Shown in pieces: positions 46,001-56,571 of a stretch of 64,000 bases of DNA (positions are counted from its first letter, which is position 1; each line of letters opens with the position of its first letter). The position numbers were made by a program, and so were the translations under genes. A model generated the notes under the pieces. It ran no database searches. It was not told where the DNA came from and saw nothing but the letters and a program-made list of their open reading frames with translations. Origin of the DNA: Linum tenue (Eukaryota; Streptophyta; Magnoliopsida; Malpighiales; Linaceae); NCBI GenBank assembly GCA_946122785.1, contig CAMGYJ010000004.1:61326679-61390678 (forward strand), given 5' to 3'.

Positions 46001-47823
46001 ATGGAAGAGCTTCCATCGGCAGAGGCCTTGTAGCTGGGATAGCAAGCGGCTGCTCCGTTCTGGTTCTGTGCCTTGTTGCTGCAGCCATTTATGCCATTCG
46101 TCAGAAAAAACGTGCAGAGAAGGCTATTGTGTTTAGTAAACCGTTTGGTATGTTTCTAGTAGTCCTAGAAACACGCTAATCTCTTGAATGCATGAACAAA
46201 GCTACAAAGTTCAATCTAAAATCTCTTGTGAATAGTAACTTAGATTCAGACCTTCTAACTTGTTGTGCTAACTCTGTCCCTGCAGCTTCTTGGGCAGCAG
46301 CAAGTCGGAAGGATAGCAGTGGTGGAGCAGGGGCACCGCAGTTGAAGGGAGCAAGATGGTTCTCCTATGAGGAACTAAAGAAGTGCACTAGTAACTTCTC
46401 AGGAAGCAATGAGTTGGGTTCTGGAGGCTACGGCAAGGTGGGAGAAAAACAGCATAAGCAATATCATTAAAAAACAGAATGTGTTTAGAGACTAAACTAA
46501 ACAGCTTAATCACTACTTACCAGAGGAAAAAATAAACGATTCTCTATCTTGTTTGTCTGCAGGTGTATAGAGGAATGCTTTCTGATGGGCAGATAGTTGC
46601 TGTTAAACGAGCTCGACAAGGATCATTACAGGGCGGGCAGGAGTTCAAGACTGAAATTGAGCTGCTCTCAAGAGTACACCATAAGAATCTCTTAGCCCTA
46701 ATTGGCTTCTGTTTCGAACAAGGCGAACAGATGCTGGTTTACGAATTTATGCCCAATGGTTCTCTCAAGGAAAGTTTGACAGGTGAGGTGATCAAAATCA
46801 GGTGTGCAACAGCCCCCTTTTATAGTCAAAGCTGCAGATGGAACTGGAATGTTAAACCAAATTCTTTTCACAGGGAAATCAGGCATTCATCTTGACTGGA
46901 GAAGGAGACTCCGAATCGCCCTTGGCTCGGCTAGAGGGCTCGCTTACCTTCACGAGCTTGCAAACCCTCCAATCATCCATAGAGACATCAAGTCCACCAA
47001 TATCCTTTTGGACCAAAACTTGAGTGCCAAGGTTGCTGATTTTGGCTTGTCCAGGCTCGTCTGTGATAGCACCAAGGGCCACGTTTCAACTCAGGTTAAA
47101 GGTACCTTGGTGAGTACAACTCAATCTCAGCACAGATAATCAAATCTAGGTTTAGAATTCTCTTTCAGCTTTCAAATTAAGAGTCAGGCTCACAAAATTG
47201 TCAATTGATTGCAGGGATACCTGGATCCGGAATACTACATGACGCAGCAACTGACGGAGAAGAGCGACGTGTACAGCTTCGGAGTGGTGGTGCTAGAACT
47301 GGTGACGGCGAGGCAGCCAATTGAGAAAGGAAAGTACATCGTCCGCCAAGTGCGGGCGAAGATGACGCTGGAAGCGGAGGAGGAGGAGGAGGAGGATTAC
47401 TGCGGCCTCAAGGACATGATCGATCCGTCGATCATTGCGGAGGTGGGAACGGCGGGCACGAGCCTCCGGCGGGTTCTGGAACTGGCGATGCAGTGCGTGG
47501 AAGAGTCGGCAGGGGACCGGCCGACGATGAGCCAAGCGGTGAAGACGATCGAGGAGATCTTGCAGGAGGAAGGAGTGAACGGCAATTCGACCTCCGCTTC
47601 CTCGTCGGCGACGGACTTCGGAATTCATTGCCTGAGAGGGGGAGGAGGAGGAGGCGGCGCAAATCTCCGGCAGCATCCGTACTGTGGAGGCAGCGGGGAG
47701 GTGTGTACTAGTTATACGAAGAGCAATAGCAGCGGCGGCGGGAAGGGGAATTGTAAGGAAAAGTGTGACGCGTTTGATTACAGCGGTGGCTACGCAGTTT
47801 CAACCACGGTGGAACCTAAGTAG
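43018..47823 (+). CDS. LRR receptor-like kinase, subfamily LRR-VIII-1
   Basis: Predicted 1005-residue plasma-membrane kinase. Exons: 43018-43111, 43189-43312, 43401-43472, 43561-43635, 43741-43812, 43895-44056, 44174-44248, 44344-44415, 44509-44580, 44662-44730, 44812-44886, 45000-45071, 45163-45297, 45402-45880, 45995-46147, 46286-46437, 46563-46782, 46874-47109 and 47215-47823. Signal peptide about 1-26; LRR N-cap ([13 protein letters not shown]); about ten LRRs coded mostly by one 69-75-bp phase-2 exon each; a juxtamembrane cysteine region ([24 protein letters not shown]); transmembrane helix about 558-582. The kinase has [15 protein letters not shown] (K666), [11 protein letters not shown] (D762), DFG (D780) and GYLDPEY, and looks active. 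An EEEEEED insert lies in the C-lobe and the tail is glycine-rich. The subfamily includes the Arabidopsis peroxide/quinone sensor HPCA1; shared function is not shown. Confidence 0.95.
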
Positions 47824-48235
47824 CCGGCGAGGCTCGATTATCGCGGTTGCTTTCTCTACCTTTTTTTTGTTTTTTGGTTTTGGCGGAAAAATTGACCAAA
47901 TGGTTGGTCGTGCTATACGCCGTCGATCTGCGTGTCCTTGAGAAGTATTTCAATGGTCAATTACAAGATCCATACTCCGGCCTACCACTAAATTATGAAA
48001 ATTGGAGGATCATATAAGGTAAAAATATGATATAGAGTTTATAAAAAAAAAAAAGAAGGATATCGAGTATCAATGAATATGCATCCGTTAAGAAATCCAT
48101 CCATATACCGTTAGTTAGAAATAAAAAAAAAATACAATTTTTTTTATATAAATAATAATAAAAAGAGAGTACAATTCATTTTCTTTCTTACGAATACATG
48201 AACAACAATCAGGAACTTCCAAATTATACACTATG
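47824..48235. other. 3' flank of the receptor kinase
   Basis: 3' UTR followed by A-rich sequence bordering the LINE relic. No gene seen. Confidence 0.4.
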
Positions 48236-49050
48236 TCATTTCCCAAGGGTAAGAGGTAGTCCCAAATAACGAACTGGAAGAGACCCCAACTTGTAACCAA
48301 CCCTCTCAGCCATCTGAGTTTGCCAATATATAGGTAAACTCCCACAATACATTTCACACTTAGCAGGATTAGACACAAGACGAGAAAAGATTCTAAACTT
48401 AGCCAAAACCTCTTTTATTTCTTGTAGATCATCAATAAACATAAGGTGAGTCAATTTTAGTCACATATGATGAAATGTGATTAAACCCTTAGAAGCCAAC
48501 TGGTGCATCAAACATGAGATAATATCCATGGCAATGACAAAAAGGTAAGCGGATAAGGGATCCCCTTGCCTTAATTCATTCCTAGCAGAGAAGTAACAAG
48601 TCATTCTCCCATTGAAGCCTACAGTGTATCTAGGAGTGGTAATGCACATCCCTATCCATTTAATAAACCTCTTTGGAAAACCCATAGCTTCCATTACTTT
48701 TAGCAAAAAACTTCAATCAACCGAATCAAAAGCCTTCATTAGATTCACTTGTATTATACTCCTAGGGGAGACATTCTTCCAATTATATTTATGAACTAGT
48801 TCATGAGCAAGAAGAATGTTTTCCCCTATCAATCTACCTTTAACAAAGGTCGTTTGATTTTCACTGATCATTGCAGGTAAGACTGAACTCAATCTCTTTG
48901 CAAGAATTTTATGAATGCACTCGTAAATAATGTTGCAACAAGATATTGGTCTAAAAAACTTCATTTCTACTGGGTTCTGATTCTTAGGAATTTTAGTGAA
49001 CAAAGTGGAGTTTACCTATGAAGGGATTAAATAATGGATAAAACTGAACT
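48236..49050 (-). pseudogene. Decayed LINE reverse transcriptase (downstream half)
   Basis: Minus-strand fragments of a non-LTR RT, read 49003 to 48236: FFRPISCCNIIYECIHKILA, QTTFVKGRLIGENILLAHEL, a broken catalytic region, ELRQGDPLSAYLFVIAMDII and HLMFIDDLQE. Frames change and stops occur between blocks. The copy is interrupted at 49050 by an LTR element (target duplication GAACT); its upstream part continues at 53427. Confidence 0.85.
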
Positions 49051-49319
49051 TGAAGAATTTGATGATACGGAATTGAAACAACACACGAACACAAGATTTT
49101 ATGTGGTATCCTCGATCGATTGATTGATCGAGACTAATCCACGGTGAGCTCATAAGAGCTCACAGCTGATCTCTTATTAGGATTACATCTTTACGGCTTG
49201 CTATCACACAAGTCGATAGCTAAGCTTATATAGATAAACTTGGGGTTAAAACCCTAATCCAACGAATCAGACGAGGCCCAACAAGGCCCAATACTAACAC
49301 GGTTTAAGTAACCGCAACA
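49051..49319 (-). repeat. 3' LTR of the non-autonomous Copia-type element
   Basis: 269 bp; on the plus strand it starts TGAAGAATTTGATG and ends GTAACCGCAACA. TATATAAG-type promoter sequence on the minus strand near 49227-49234. Confidence 0.85.
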
Positions 49320-50117
49320 CTCCCCCTCAAGCGAAGACATGAATGACAAGAATGTCGAGCTTGAAGAAGTAAATGTGAAGAACAAGCATGATGGCTTGAA
49401 CCACAAAACTCGAGATGAAAAACATCTCGGACGAGGTTGATTGGAGACGACTGACTCTCTCTGAACAACCTGATGATGGAGACGATTGACTGCGTCTCTT
49501 AGACTGGAACACACCTGGTACATCGCGGTTGACCTGATGACTGAGTTAGTCGACCGACGTATGTTGACCTCCTATTCTCCCCCTCAAGCTGGAGCATGAA
49601 CATAGTGAATGTCCGGCTTGAAAAGAGATGAATGGTTGATATGTGCCCAATAATGAACCGGAAGAGGGGACGACCATTTCTTAGATCGTGAATGCCAGCT
49701 GGACGACGAAGGGACGATTACTCTTTGATCGTACTACCTTTTGAATTCCAGGGGACGACCATTTAATGGATCGTGAATGCCTCGACCTGATAACTTGGAA
49801 ATTTTGTTGGCAGGAGCTGTTCTTTCTTTCCAGCACTAATTATTTGAAGAGATGACCACTTCCAGTCATGATTGCCTTAATGCCATGACTGTGATGTTGG
49901 TAAAGATTTACTTGCTACCTGACCTTGATAATGATGACTTGGTCGCAAGGAGGACTAGACTTTTTGACCAAATACCAAAGACTGCAGCGGCCTTCGACTG
50001 AACTCTGCGGCTGCCTTCGACTCGGACACCGGGACTGAGTACGCCAGAGGCGGTGATGTTGACGAAGGGACGGAGACTTGACTACTTGTGATGATGGACT
50101 TGTTGGAAATCCCTTTA

Positions 50118-51769
50118 CACTATGTTCATGAAGGAAGGGAGGAAAAGGAGGGGAGGGTAGGAAAATTTGGAGGGGAGGTTAAGTTTGGAAGGGAGGGAAA
50201 TTAGAGGAAATTGGAAAGAAAATGTTGTTTAATGGAGGAAAGTGGAAGGGAAAGTGGGAGGGAAAAAGTAGATTGGGAATTGTGATATGTATTATATTTT
50301 ATTGATGATAGAATAGTTAAATAATTTAATTATGTGTTTATACTATTTACATTAATTATGTAACGTGGATCAAATTTGTTGTTCTTTGTTAATTTTGTTA
50401 ACTACAACAAATCAAAAGTTGGTTATTTGAATGAAATTTGTCAACCTATTACTAAAATTTTGTTAACTATTTTATTGAGTAATAACATAGCAACTAAATA
50501 TATAAACATACAACAAATTAAAGATACATAAATTTGAGGAGCGTAACAAGTTTTTATATCTCATACAACAGTGTTATGTATGGTGCAAAATAACGTTACG
50601 TATAATGGAACTTATCTCATTCGTTGTAACTGGACTACCAATTGTATCACTGGCTGGAAAATACTACTTGTCAAAACAACATAACAAAACTTATGTATTG
50701 TACACGTATGCGATACGCTAGATTCCACGTCTGAAAATAATATTTAAAATTTAAATGAATTATTTAATAATTAATATTTTATAGCAATAATTTTTGATTT
50801 AATATAAAAGAGATTGAGAAGTTTCCATAATATAAAACTATATTAATCAGCCGCCCTAATCCTCCACCCCCAAAGTCTTTCTTATGATCTTATCTCTTTT
50901 TTTTTTTGGTAGAATTATGATCTTATCTCTGTATTGCCTCTCTAGTAAATGGAACAAGAAAAAGTAGCTCTAATACCGATTTCCTTTCCATTCCATGCTC
51001 TCCTCTTCTATCTTCGTTCCCATTCTTGGAAAGCCAGACAATCGTAGAACACCAAATCAACTATCCTTTCTTCCCTCGACCTCGATCTGCCGGTCCGGGC
51101 TCAGAAGCTTCAACGAGGATGACAAGATCAACGGCGTCCGGGCGACGTGACGAACGGTGAGCAGTTTTCAACCATTGCATGCTTTAAATTTGGGGTTCTA
51201 GGGTTATTTTCTGATAATTTCTTATTTTTTCTGGATTTTGATGGAGGGAAAAAGAGACAGAAGTGGGATCGCTCCCTCCCTCTCTCGATCGGATTCCGAT
51301 CTCCGATCGCCTTTCTTGTTTCTGATTTATGATAGACTGGAGAGAAAACAGATCGCGATGGCCAAAACGATGGCGAACGGTGATGAGAAAACGAGCAGAA
51401 GATCGAGGAATTTTTTTCGTTGTGGGAGTAATTAGTGGCGAGCTCAACAGAGAAGAAGATTCCCTGTTTCTGGTTTGGGTTGTGTTTGGGGAAGAAGAAG
51501 ATAGCAAGGAGAGAGGAGAGGGCTGACAAATAAAAAAAGGAAAAGTAAAAGAATTAATTGTCCTAACAAATAAAAGAAAAAGGAAGAGAAGGTTAATTGT
51601 GCACTTTCTCTCCGATTTGGGGGAGAGGGTTCAACAGTGGCATTTTCCTTTCTTTTCCCTCCCCTTGTTACTATGCTTGCTTTCGGAAACGGAGGAAAGT
51701 TTATTGAAACTCCCACTTTCCGCCCTAAACTTTCCTTTTCCCCCTTTTCCGCTCTAAATGAACATAGTG
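50118..51769. mobile_element. Non-autonomous CACTA element
   Basis: Inverted ends CACTATGTTCAT at 50118 and, complemented, at 51769. They are flanked by the 3-bp duplication TTA (50115-50117, 51770-51772). CACTA ends plus 3-bp duplications define the superfamily. Subterminal regions are purine-rich with repeated GGAGGGAAA/GGAAAGGG-like motifs. The interior (about 50980-51530) has gene-like texture: an ATG at 51119 opening a short frame up to a GTGAGC donor-like site, then T-rich intron-like DNA. No transposase seen. It lies inside the Copia-type element. Confidence 0.85.
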
Positions 51770-52937
51770 TTAATTTCAAAGCTCCAACACAGACACAAGG
51801 TTTGACAACATAACTCCGTTGACCTAATGGACTCCCACCAACCTGTCTCCAAATATAATTAACCAACCAAGGAAAGGTTTGTTCTTTCTAGAAAGACACG
51901 GAGAACCAATTCCTCTCCTGTAAACTGCTCCCATAAGAAAACTTGCAGGCCTGATTAGAAGTCAAACAAAACACTTAATCACTCGGCCCAAATCATGAAA
52001 GCTAACCTTAAGGAGGCCCATTGCGTTGATATTTTGAATTGCTGCTGGCCCCCTTACTACTACAACTGTGACAAGCTGAGCGGCAGGCAGCAACAAAGGA
52101 CTGACAATGGCAAGGAGCGACGGCGACTGACGGGAGACAAAGGTAGAGGCTACACTTAGGCAACGACGGCCGTGTCTGACGGCGACGATGGTGCGGACTG
52201 CGATCGACAATGGTACCGCATGGACTGGAATCCGAAGAGATTGAGCAATGACGAACCCAATTAGCCAATACGGATACCGAAGACGAACGAACTGCAAGCT
52301 AGCTGCCATCCTGTCTCCCCAAACTGATCCACAGCGACGGAGACAAAGTTGTAGTAGGACTCCCAAATCGGAATAACCATCTGCTCTCCTGATGATGGCA
52401 GCCGTGAATGATGAACCACGGTGGACTCGACCTGGCCTAGGGCGACAGTAGGTGTGAAGAGCTGGACTGCTCAACCGATTTGGGAGATCAGCGGTAAATA
52501 ACAACGGTTATTGACGATTGATTGATTCTGTCGAAGAAATTCGGTACTCGGCGAACTCAATGGCCTCATGGTTGCAACGGAGATTCAAAACTAATGTGAA
52601 TCAGCGCCGTTGCTGGAAACGGAGGCGAACAGCGCTAGCGTGACCAAGAAGAACACCACGAACAACATCAATATCAGGACCGCTTTGGATGGCAGCGGGG
52701 GCGATGACTTCTGTAACTCCTGATCGGCTGCTGACCAGGACGATGGCGGACTTGCGCAGATGCGGCGACAACATTGACTGGATAGAGACGCGCTTAGGAA
52801 GAGAGGTCCGAGCGGCGACGAGACTTGGACGACAGCTGAACTGCGATCTCTGTGCAACAAGGATGCTACTGACTCTCGCCTGTTGAAAACGGATGAAAGG
52901 CGAAAACCCTAATGGATCGAGGTTTGCTCTGATACCA

Positions 52938-53013
52938 TGTCAAGAACCAGTTGCTCCCAATAACTCGAGTTGTTGGGAGAAGGTTCTGCTGGATCTTATA
53001 CCACACTCTAACA
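52938..53013 (-). repeat. Extra 76-bp LTR with its own PBS and PPT
   Basis: On the minus strand it reads TGTTAGAGTGTGGTATAAG ... TTCTTGACA. It is followed at once by TGGTATCAGAGC (52937-52926) and preceded by CGTTTGAGGGGGCG (53027-53014). Thus a complete PPT-LTR-PBS set lies inside the larger element, 139 bp from its right LTR, whose sequence is unrelated. The style matches TRIM elements. Confidence 0.65.
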
Positions 53014-53140
53014 CGCCCCCTCAAACGAAAGCCAACCCATGGGCTTGAAGTTTGCACAGGCCCACCATACCATGTGCTTGAAAGACAACAGTTAATAATG
53101 GGGGTCGTGGAGATTCGAACACGTGACCTTTTGGTTCGAG

Positions 53141-53152
53141 GCTCTGATACCA
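53141..53152 (-). other. Primer-binding site of the Copia-type element
   Basis: TGGTATCAGAGC on the minus strand, directly after the LTR; complementary to the 3' end region of initiator tRNA-Met. Confidence 0.8.
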
Positions 53153-53421
53153 TGAAGAATTTGATGATACGGAATTGAAACAACACACGAACACAAGATT
53201 TTATGTGGTATCCTCGATCGATTGATTGATCGAGACTAATCCACGGTGAGCTCATAAGAGCTCACAGCTGATCTCTTATTAGGATTACATCTTTACGGCT
53301 TGCTATCACACAAGTCGATAGCTAAGCTTATATAGATAAACTTAGGGTTAAAACCCTAATCCAACGAATCAGACGAGGCCCAACAAGGCCCAATACTAAC
53401 ACGGTTTAAGTAACCGCAACA
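53153..53421 (-). repeat. 5' LTR of the non-autonomous Copia-type element
   Basis: 269 bp, near-identical to the copy at 49051-49319; followed by the target duplication GAACT. Confidence 0.85.
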
Positions 53422-53426
53422 GAACT

Positions 53427-54285
53427 GAATAGCAGAAGTCAACTCAACCCTAACTTTATCCCGACTAGCTTGAAAAACTTTGTTGTATACCCATCAGGTC
53501 CCAAACTTTTATCTCCTTTGAAAACATTGTATCTTTCACCTCATCGGCAGAGACTGGCCTGCATAACTCAGACTGATCCAGAGTTAGCTTTTTCACTAGA
53601 ATGTTGCTGAAAAACTCTACTAGTTTTGCTAAGATTTCAGAATCCACCTTACCCAATAAACATTCATAGAATTTAACTGCAATACCATAGGCTTAGTATT
53701 AGTTACTCTTTTACCGTCTCCATCAATGAGTGCCTGAATCATGTTACTTTTTTGTCTAATCTTCACTAATCAATCTATGAAATAAGCAGTATTTATCCTC
53801 TTTCAACCATAGCTCCCTAGTCTTCTGTCTCAAAAAAGATTCCCCAGCCTCTCGTAACTCCTTTAACTCGTTAGAAACCCTCTTCTCCTTAGCAAAAGAA
53901 TCTTTTGATGGACTAGATAATGCTTTGCTTGGTTCACCAGCAAGTCATCCTCTTTTGATCTTACTCTCCCTCTGATATCAGAGTACTCTTCCCTATTGAG
54001 TTTCTTCAACAAACCCTTTAGAATTTTTAGCTTCTTACCGACTTTGACAAGTGGAGACCCTTCAACCTCATCGCCCACGTAGTTTAAACAAGCTCCATAA
54101 ATTGTGGGTAGGCCATCCAAAACATAAACAAATTAAAAGGCTTTGGAAGAGATTTGATAGAGCTATATGTTTTTGGCACAATGGGGCAATGTCAGAAGCT
54201 GATGGATCCTGTAAATCGACTTTGCTAGAACCAAAACTGTTCAACCATCCTATATTAACAAATGCCCTATCAAGCATCCTTGCTA
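53427..54285 (-). pseudogene. Decayed LINE, endonuclease end and linker (upstream half)
   Basis: Minus strand, upstream of the RT fragments at 48236-49050. It reads LDRAFVNIGWLNSFGSSKVD (54275 on), the end of the apurinic-type endonuclease domain, then a linker (YSDIRGRVRSKEDDLLVNQA) and the run-in to RT (SELCRPVSADEVKDTMFS). Several stops. Separated from its RT by the LTR element insertion at 49051-53421. At about 54285 it meets an oppositely oriented LINE. Confidence 0.8.
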
Positions 54286-55532
54286 TGGGGTCCTCTAAAG
54301 GCCCCAGGGGCAGATGGTCTGCCAGCTATGTTTTTTTCAGAAAAATTGAGACATTATTGGTGATGATGTTACACGGGAGTTACAAGGATTCTTAGAAGCA
54401 GGAGCCTTCCCCCAAGCTCTCAAGTCTCAACCACACTATGTTGACTTTGATTCCCAAGAAGAAGACCCCTAAAAGCCCAGTTGACTTCAGATCTATTAGT
54501 TTGTGCAAGATCCTCTACAAAAGCCTATCAAAAGTTTTAGCCAACATGCTTAAGAGGATCTTGGGAGACATCATAGTAGAAAACCAGAGTGCATTTGCTC
54601 CTGGGAGACTAATTACAAACAATATTATCATCACCTTTGAGTGCTTCCACACCATGTACCAGAAAAGGCAAGGAAAAACGAGTTTTATGGCTGCAAAACT
54701 AGACATCACAAAAGCTTATGACTGGGTTGAGCGGAATTTCCTTGAGGCTATTATGGTTAAACTGGGTTTTGCGAGAAGATGGATAAACCTAATAATGACT
54801 TGTGTTTCTACGGTCTCCTTTTCTATCCTAGTGAATGATCATCCGTCAGAGACTTTCTTCCCCTCTAGGGGCCTCAGGCAGGGAGACCCCATCTCCCCAT
54901 ATCTATTCTTACTTGTAGCATAAGGTTTGTCAAGCTTGATATCCAAGGCAGAGAGGGAGAAGCAGATTAGTGGTTTGATGGTTAGAAGAGAAGCACCAAC
55001 CATTTCACATCTATTGTTTGCTGATGACAGCATCCTTTTCACTAAGGCCACAAGACAAGAGTGTGAGAAATTGAAGAATATACTAAGACTCTATGGGGAA
55101 GAGTCGGGACACCAAGTGAATCTAGTGAAATCGGAATTGTCATTCAGCCCAAACATCAAGATGGAGACTCGAGAACAATTGGCGACTATCCTAGGGATGA
55201 AAGTTGTTGATACCCACGAGAAATATCTGGGGCTGCCTACCAGAGTGGGTCGTGAAAAGAAGGCAGTCTTTGGTTATCTGGTTGATAGAGTGCGACAAAA
55301 GGTGAAGCACTGGAAAAGCAGTCTGCTATCAATAGGAGGAAAGGAGATCTTGATAAAGTCTGTCGCAGAAGCTCAGATGACTTATGCCATGTCTCTGTTT
55401 CAGATTCCAGTAGGAACCCTACAAGAAATTCAAAGGCTCATAGCCAATTTTTGGTGGGGACAACAAGAAGAAGGAAGAACACATTGGCTTCGTTGGGAAG
55501 AACTATGCAAACCAAAAAAAAAATTCATGTAA
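54286..55532 (+). pseudogene. LINE reverse transcriptase fragment, plus strand
   Basis: RT motifs in order: LTLIPKKKTPKSPVDFRSIS, QSAFAPGRLITNNIIITFEC, MAAKLDITKAYDWVERNFLE, GLRQGDPISPYLFLLVA, then a TAA stop at 54920-54922, LLFADDSILF (catalytic FADD) and KYLGLPTRVGR. It ends abruptly in an A run at LCKPKKK (55510-55520), where relatives continue into the zinc-finger and RNase H regions. Apart from that one nonsense codon and small frame shifts near 54290-54440, it is well preserved. The 5' part is missing at the junction with the minus-strand LINE. Confidence 0.85.
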
Positions 55533-56154
55533 AGTTGCCTCCGATTTTTCATGAAATCACTTAAAATTTAAAGAAAAAAAAAGTATATACATGGGAGTAC
55601 CCGGTGCAGAGCCCAAGCCATTTATCTAGTACAATGTATAAAAAATCATAACTTAAAGTATACAAACTAGACAAACAAACATTACAGATTACAATATATA
55701 CAAATTATTCATAAAACATTACAAACATGATAAACATAATCTAACCCTATAGTACGTAGGGTACAAATTTTTTTTTGGTAGATATGCCCACATCCCACTA
55801 TACCCTTGAGTAAAACTTGTCCTTTCCTTTATATATATATATTTAATATACTAATAATTACACTTTCAAGTTTTTTGTGATGAGGAGGCAAAACACCAAG
55901 AAGGAAGACAAGGAATCCGATCACCGGCGATAGAGCAGACAATGTTCCACGTCCACCAAACTCTTCTAGTAGTCCAAAAGAAGGAAGAAAAAAGGAATCC
56001 GATTACCGGCGATGGGAACGTTCATAAAAACGTCTGCTTTGGGCAATGGAAACCAGATAGATAGATAGATATATATCAACTAAACCGCCAGCACCAATAT
56101 CCATTATTATTATTCCCATTCTCCTTCTCGTTCTCGTTTCCTACTTACACCACC
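55533..56154. other. Intergenic, promoter of the Gnk2-like gene
   Basis: AT-rich. The sequence GAAGGAA...GGAATCCGATNACCGGCGAT recurs at about 55899-55930 and 55980-56009. A (GATA)n microsatellite lies near 56055-56073. Likely promoter DNA for the gene at 56155. Confidence 0.45.
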
Positions 56155-56571
56155 ATGGCGGGTTGCTACATTATCTTCCCCAAACCACTGCTTATGGTGG
56201 CGCTCGTCGTCGGATACTTGGGCGGCGGATCAAGCGTTGAAATCTGCGGCACGACCCCGGCAACTGATCAGATCAATTTCCCTATATACGTTGGTGAGGT
56301 CCTTCAGGATCTGCTTATGAATACGCAATTGGAGTCCCCGGACCCTGATTCAGGCCTGAGAACCAGGACCTCAACGTCGCCGGAGAACAGCGCCGCCGCC
56401 GGTAGCGGTGCGGCCACCGGTACGGCGACTTGCGCTAGTGGTGGCCCCACCGGAGGAAGTTGTTATACTTGTCTTTATGCTTTGGTAAGGTATGTGGGCC
56501 CATGCAGAAAATTTACAACCGGCTCGGCTTACTACCCCCAGGAGTGCTCCATTCAATTCCAGCAACTCTGA
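56155..56571 (+). CDS. Small secreted Cys-rich protein, ginkbilobin/DUF26-like
   Basis: Predicted 138-residue single-exon protein. A hydrophobic N-terminus (PLLMVALVVGYLGGGSS) forms a signal peptide. The mature part has six cysteines: EIC, then C-x9-C-x2-C (CASGGPTGGSCYTC), then GPC and QEC near the end (YYPQECSIQF). This resembles the Gnk2 (stress-antifungal, DUF26) fold, whose motif is C-x8-C-x2-C and whose last cysteine sits in CxIRY-like sequence. The first half also fits (ICGTTPATDQINFPIYVGEV). The middle (about 60-90) is Ser/Thr/Ala/Gly-rich and shortened against the family. Gnk2 proteins bind mannose and inhibit fungi, or form the outer part of Cys-rich receptor kinases; no kinase follows here. 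Assignment is moderate. Confidence 0.65.
   Translation: MAGCYIIFPKPLLMVALVVGYLGGGSSVEICGTTPATDQINFPIYVGEVLQDLLMNTQLESPDPDSGLRTRTSTSPENSAAAGSGAATGTATCASGGPTGGSCYTCLYALVRYVGPCRKFTTGSAYYPQECSIQFQQL

Larger units (their letters stand above)
49051..53421 (-). mobile_element. Non-autonomous Copia-type LTR element
   Basis: Two 269-bp LTRs (49051-49319 and 53153-53421), TG...CA, read as differing at one base (CTTGGGG versus CTTAGGG). The element is flanked by GAACT at 49046-49050 and 53422-53426. Orientation is minus: TGGTATCAGAGC, the initiator-tRNA-Met primer site of many Copia/TRIM elements, adjoins the right LTR (53152-53141), and a CTTGAGGGGGAG polypurine tract adjoins the left LTR. No gag, RT or integrase is present, so it depends on another element. 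It carries a nested CACTA element and a second, unrelated LTR. Confidence 0.85.

Noticed and set aside
51962..52504. 180-codon minus-strand frame in the Copia-type element
   Set aside because: Composition is not protein-like and no gag or enzyme motif is seen; kept only as internal sequence of a non-autonomous element.
52591..52860. 89-codon minus-strand frame ending in a hydrophobic helix
   Set aside because: The hydrophobic tail is suggestive, but there is no family match and it lies in a non-autonomous element.
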